In this document: piece after piece, positions 60,601 to 64,000 of the stretch
Layout: each line of letters opens with the position of its first letter
Numbering within the stretch: the first letter of the stretch is position 1
DNA from: Limnoperna fortunei
Lineage: Eukaryota; Mollusca; Bivalvia; Mytilida; Modiolidae
NCBI GenBank assembly: GCA_944474755.1
Contig: OX104112.1
Coordinates: forward strand, 88,983,756-89,047,755
DNA length: 64,000 nucleotides
Direction of reading: 5' to 3'
Translations under genes and position numbers: made by a program
Notes under the pieces: model-generated
Databases searched by the model: none
Told to the model about the DNA's origin: nothing
The model's input: the letters and a program-made list of their open reading frames with translations, nothing else

Positions 60601-61310
60601 AGTGTTCAAAGATGGTCTAAAGAACTTAAGTTTTATGTTTTTAATTTTTAATATATTATTAGAAAGTTTGTTAGCACCGACGTATGCTTTTAAATTTCTT
60701 CTAACAACATTTGAAGCTCGTTTCCGTAAAATTTGTACTCGTGTACATATCCATTATAATAATTTTTTTAGAAATAGTAAGGTTACAGTTGAACCAAAAC
60801 AAAGAAAAGTTCTAGAAGTCAAAATGGCTTTGTTCAATTATATAACTCGTGCCAAATTATATGCTTTTTAAATGAATATAAAAGAGACATTTATATTTAA
60901 ATATTAAAAAATTTTAAAATAAATATCTTATGTATTTTGTTGATGCATATATTATAACACGTTGTTTTACTTTTTTACGTGCCGTCTACATTGAAATTGT
61001 GTTGGCTTTTTATACATTTCCAATTTTACCACAGGTTTCTTTGGAGAATACTCGACATGGGCACGTCCTAAATTATGTCCCAAGACAATTGATACATGAA
61101 ACCTTTAAAGGAAACAATAAGAAAAATGTCTCATGAATTACATGAAAGGAGGATGTTGAAAAGTAATTTCATGATTTCTGAATTCTATTCAAATTCACGG
61201 CTAGATAGCATGTTGTGTGATGAATATGAAGCTACACACAAACGTCCATCAATCCGCTCTTTTTTCATGCGCCAAATATTGTAAGAAATTTTCTTTTTAT
61301 AAATGAGGAT
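60601..61310 (+). other. Cluster of short + strand open frames, unassigned
   Basis: Three successive + frames (60602-60871, 60930-61136 and 61096-61284) of 62-89 codons occur in a row. They share no recognisable domain, lie in different frames and are within chance length at this composition. The last (MSHELHERRMLKSNF...) has the most protein-like composition. A decayed element is possible. Confidence 0.15.
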
Positions 61311-61414
61311 TAGCAATTTTTGTTACGAAACAGTTATTCCTGGCGAACACAAATATACAAAATCATTAAACGAATTATGGAAATATTGGAATTATTTGCT
61401 GCGAGAGTGTGCCG

Positions 61415-61560
61415 TCTTATTTCAATACGATTAGACAAAAACATGCAGACATGTTTACAAGAAGTATTGGTTTTTCCAGACGAATCCAATGGCTGACAGA
61501 CTCTGTTTAATCGTAAACATGTCTGTGTTTTGTCTAAAAATATTACTTTGTATTGAAGTA
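61415..61560. repeat. Imperfect inverted repeat (fold-back)
   Basis: TTAGACAAAAACATGCAGACATGTTTAC (61431-61458, given here in sense order) pairs with 61513-61537, with a 3-base difference in length. Further out, TTCAATAC and GTATTGAA also pair. The loop is about 54 bp. It may be an old palindromic element. Confidence 0.6.
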
Positions 61561-62235
61561 ATTAAAGCATTGTTAAGTGGAAAATTTATTTGCTCCCTTA
61601 CCGTAAAAAAACAACCAAGCGTTAAAAAAAGAAAATTTCAAAGTACGAAAGTTTAATGTGCTTGTGTAAATACGATGGAGGCTTTAAGACATAAACAAGA
61701 AGTTTTTGTTTAATTTACAATTGATTATAGCTGCAAAAGATTCTGTTATTATTTGCTTCTTTATCGCTATGTTCAGTCGAATAAATCTATATATATTTTT
61801 TAAAATAATAGAATAATAATAGTTCAAAATGCATGCAAGTAAGACGATATTGAGCTTCATCTTTAACAGTCCAAAAATAGCTCATAAAGCATTTCAGCAA
61901 AATTGATTTTCAAACCAATAGAAATTATTGTAAAATTTCCTCATGGGCGATTTTATTACAATTTAACCAATGAAGTCGAAGTTTATATCGATAACGCCCG
62001 CCTACAAGTGTATTCCTAAAGACTCAGTTGGGAGAATTTGAAATCTGTCTGGATCTCAAAGTTAAGGTCATTCAAAGTAACCATAATTTTCACAGTATAT
62101 ACGAATTTTGTGAAACTGGATTATTGGTAAAAATCACATATAAGTCTTACTTTTAGCGAAGTAATAGTGAAAATGAAAACAAATAGGATGTTAACAATAA
62201 GCCTAGAAATTGGATCAGTCATGTTTTCTCTTTTT
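61561..62235. other. AT-rich non-coding stretch
   Basis: No feature is recognised. Confidence 0.4.
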
Positions 62236-62366
62236 GATGGCGGGAGATATTGGCGGTCGTTTTGCTAGGATGCGGGGGCACGTGAGGTCAGATCGCTCTG
62301 TCCGTGGCCTGAAGTGACCGTTAACGTGGATCGATAATGTCATCGTCTGTTGGAAAAGCATAACAG
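62236..62366 (+). promoter_or_regulatory. Candidate CpG-rich first exon with YY1-like start and strong donor
   Basis: G+C rises sharply at about 62237-62345. TTTTTGATGGCGGGAG holds a YY1-like motif whose ATG (62237) opens 26 codons (MAGDIGGRFARMRGHVRSDR..., stop at about 62317). A strong donor, AACAG|GTGAGA, follows (GT at 62367-62368). A second possible donor, CAC|GTGAGG, lies at about 62282 and would keep the frame open into an intron. An E-box CACGTG overlaps it. If the distal donor is used, the 26-codon frame would be an upstream ORF in a 5' UTR exon. Confidence 0.4.
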
Positions 62367-63944
62367 GTGAGACAATATTACTTGGTAACTTTTCTTAGCA
62401 TTTGCATGTCGTAAAAAAGATAAAAAGATCACCATCTGTACGCGCCTGTTTCAAAAGCTTGTTTTGACTGTTGTGTCCACGATCCTTCTCTTGTAGAATC
62501 ACTAAAATTGTTTCCAGGTAGATATTTCCAGAAAAAAGTAAAATAATTTACAGTAATAATACATCCAACTTGTTCTGCAAAAAATGTCCTTGATAACACA
62601 TTTAGGAAAGCCAATTTGTCGAAGAAAAAAATCCGTATTTGAATTCTGAATGTAATGCTAAATTCCTTTAACTTTTAAACTATGATTTCGTGATTTTTCA
62701 GGAAAAAAAAACAATTTCACTATAGAATTGTCCATACTATAATCCTAAACAATCGAGGCTTTAATTCAATTGAATACTTAATTGTCGGTCCGAATAATAA
62801 AGTGAAATGTGTTATATTTACTATAAACGTCAAACGATCACAACTACAATGATTACGTAACTAAACCTGCACACATTATAAACTTTGTTGCGTAATATTC
62901 CTTTGGAAAGTGCAGCTTGTTGCAGTTGTGTGTGTTTATGACATGAGGTCATTTAACTCGGTGAACCAACCTGCCGACGTAATATGCAATCCACTGCGCA
63001 TAACAAACGCATTGCATATTGATATTGCATGTAGATTTTAACAAATGATTTTTATTAATAAATATAGTTCTATATCACTGTATATTTGATTATGAACAGG
63101 AAACCTGACCAAATTTTACATTAAATATCAATGAAACTACATTGATTTTTCTTTTGCAAGTTATAAAAGTTGTCAAAGTCACTGACCTAGATACATGATA
63201 GTCAAGGTGTATTAATAAGTAAAGGCAAGGTTAAACGTTTTTTTAACTTCAATTTATTGTAATCAATACATCATCATTATTGATTTTGACTACATTTGTC
63301 CATATTAAAAAATTCATACAGGTGAAAAAGCAACATGTAAATTTGTATTTGATAATGAGGTCCCAATGGGCAACTTTTAAGAGGTGAATATTGTTCCACT
63401 GGGTAACTTGAAGGGTGAATCAAGATTTTAACATATGTAATGATCAATGTTAATTGTTTAAAAAAGACAGTAGTTACATGATGTAATAACTTGAAAACAA
63501 AATGAAAAGCAATTAAGAGATGTGACTTTTTAGTTGATTATTTCTTTGAAGTTGTCATTTCTTCAATTTTATCGATCAACAGTTTTCATCTGTAATTTGT
63601 ACCTTGATATCATGTACATGTAGATGTATATTGGGTTATATAATTTTTACCTTGAAGACAAAGTATAAGTACTATTTTTGTACAAAAAGTCTAAATATGG
63701 ACCAACAAGGTAGTTTTCTTGATGAGTACTTGTTTCACATTATAGTTCAAGGTGGATTTCGCTGTACATGTCAAACAACACATGTTGTCTGTGTCATATT
63801 GTGTCAACTTGAAGATTAAGTTTATATCATGTAGAAGGACATTTATTATTTTATGTATTTGTCACATCATTAAATTAGAACTTTCTTAATATCTGAATTG
63901 GTAGAAAAGAATAACGTAATATTTCCCCTCCTTTAAAGATGTAG
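62367..63944. other. AT-rich stretch, possible first intron
   Basis: No feature is supported. The 71-codon frame at 63604-63819 is of chance length. It would be intronic if the flanking exon candidates belong together. Confidence 0.3.
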
Positions 63945-64000
63945 AGGATTTCAAATGCTGATGGTGGCAAAGATGACAGCTTTAGTACAAAAACACACAA
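63945..64000 (+). other. Possible exon start at the right edge
   Basis: A pyrimidine-rich run ('tttcccctccttt', 63922-63934) precedes an AG at 63943-63944. From there one + frame is open to the end of the window (RISNADGGKDDSFSTKTH). The Gly/Asp/Ser-rich composition is unusual for this DNA. It is incomplete, so the identity cannot be judged. Confidence 0.25.

Overview
This is a 64 kb stretch of an animal nuclear genome, very AT-rich (roughly two-thirds A+T by eye), and it contains no gene that I can name. The best clue to the organism is the repeats. A tRNA-derived SINE with intact A and B boxes, a central conserved segment and a (CAAA)n tail occurs together with several other dispersed families that I recognise from memory as typical of bivalve molluscs (mussel, clam or oyster type). 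I therefore infer a bivalve, without a species. At this base composition about one codon in thirteen is a stop, so tens of open frames of 60-90 codons are expected by chance. None of the longer open frames showed a domain I recognise, and I do not annotate them as genes.

Layout. 1-12 kb: unique AT-rich DNA with a few decayed dispersed repeats (1.14, 4.33 and 7.03 kb) and weak exon-like islands (5.0, 8.7 and 11 kb). 12.1-13.5 kb: a repeat tail, three 82-bp tandem units and an exon-like open segment. 15.8-16.5 kb: a (TAAA)n array about 128 bp long inside a decayed repeat. 19.8 kb: a 48-bp palindrome. 21.1-22.4 kb: a SINE cluster in which a young copy sits inside an older one. 24.0-30.8 kb is the repeat-dense heart of the window: a 143-bp palindrome, an 89-bp satellite with telomere-like words, a compositional mirror of it, a mollusc-type dispersed element, a 1,475-bp tandem segmental duplication carrying a 63-bp satellite, a 90-bp duplication, a 17-bp array, a 60-bp array, and a 5'-truncated SINE with target-site duplication. 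32.6-35.3 kb: a SINE tail, a 27-34-bp array and another dispersed element. 35-53 kb: mainly unique AT-rich DNA, with a GC-rich candidate exon (40.3 kb), diverged duplicates (41.2 and 46.2 kb), a CpG-rich island with exon-like segments (43.8-45.0 kb), and (AAT)n and (ATT)n arrays.

The right end (53.5-64 kb) holds a precise 35-bp minisatellite (8 units), an 86-bp palindrome, and three short places that look like animal core promoters or first exons. These have YY1-type motifs at 53.58, 58.07 and 62.24 kb, with an ETS motif beside the second and a CpG-rich stretch around the third. If real, one or more genes start here and run rightwards, with a possible exon at the right edge. The window is best read as intergenic or large-intron DNA shaped by SINEs, small palindromic elements and tandem-repeat expansion. 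I saw no rRNA, CRISPR or prokaryotic features, and the only tRNA-like sequences are SINE heads.
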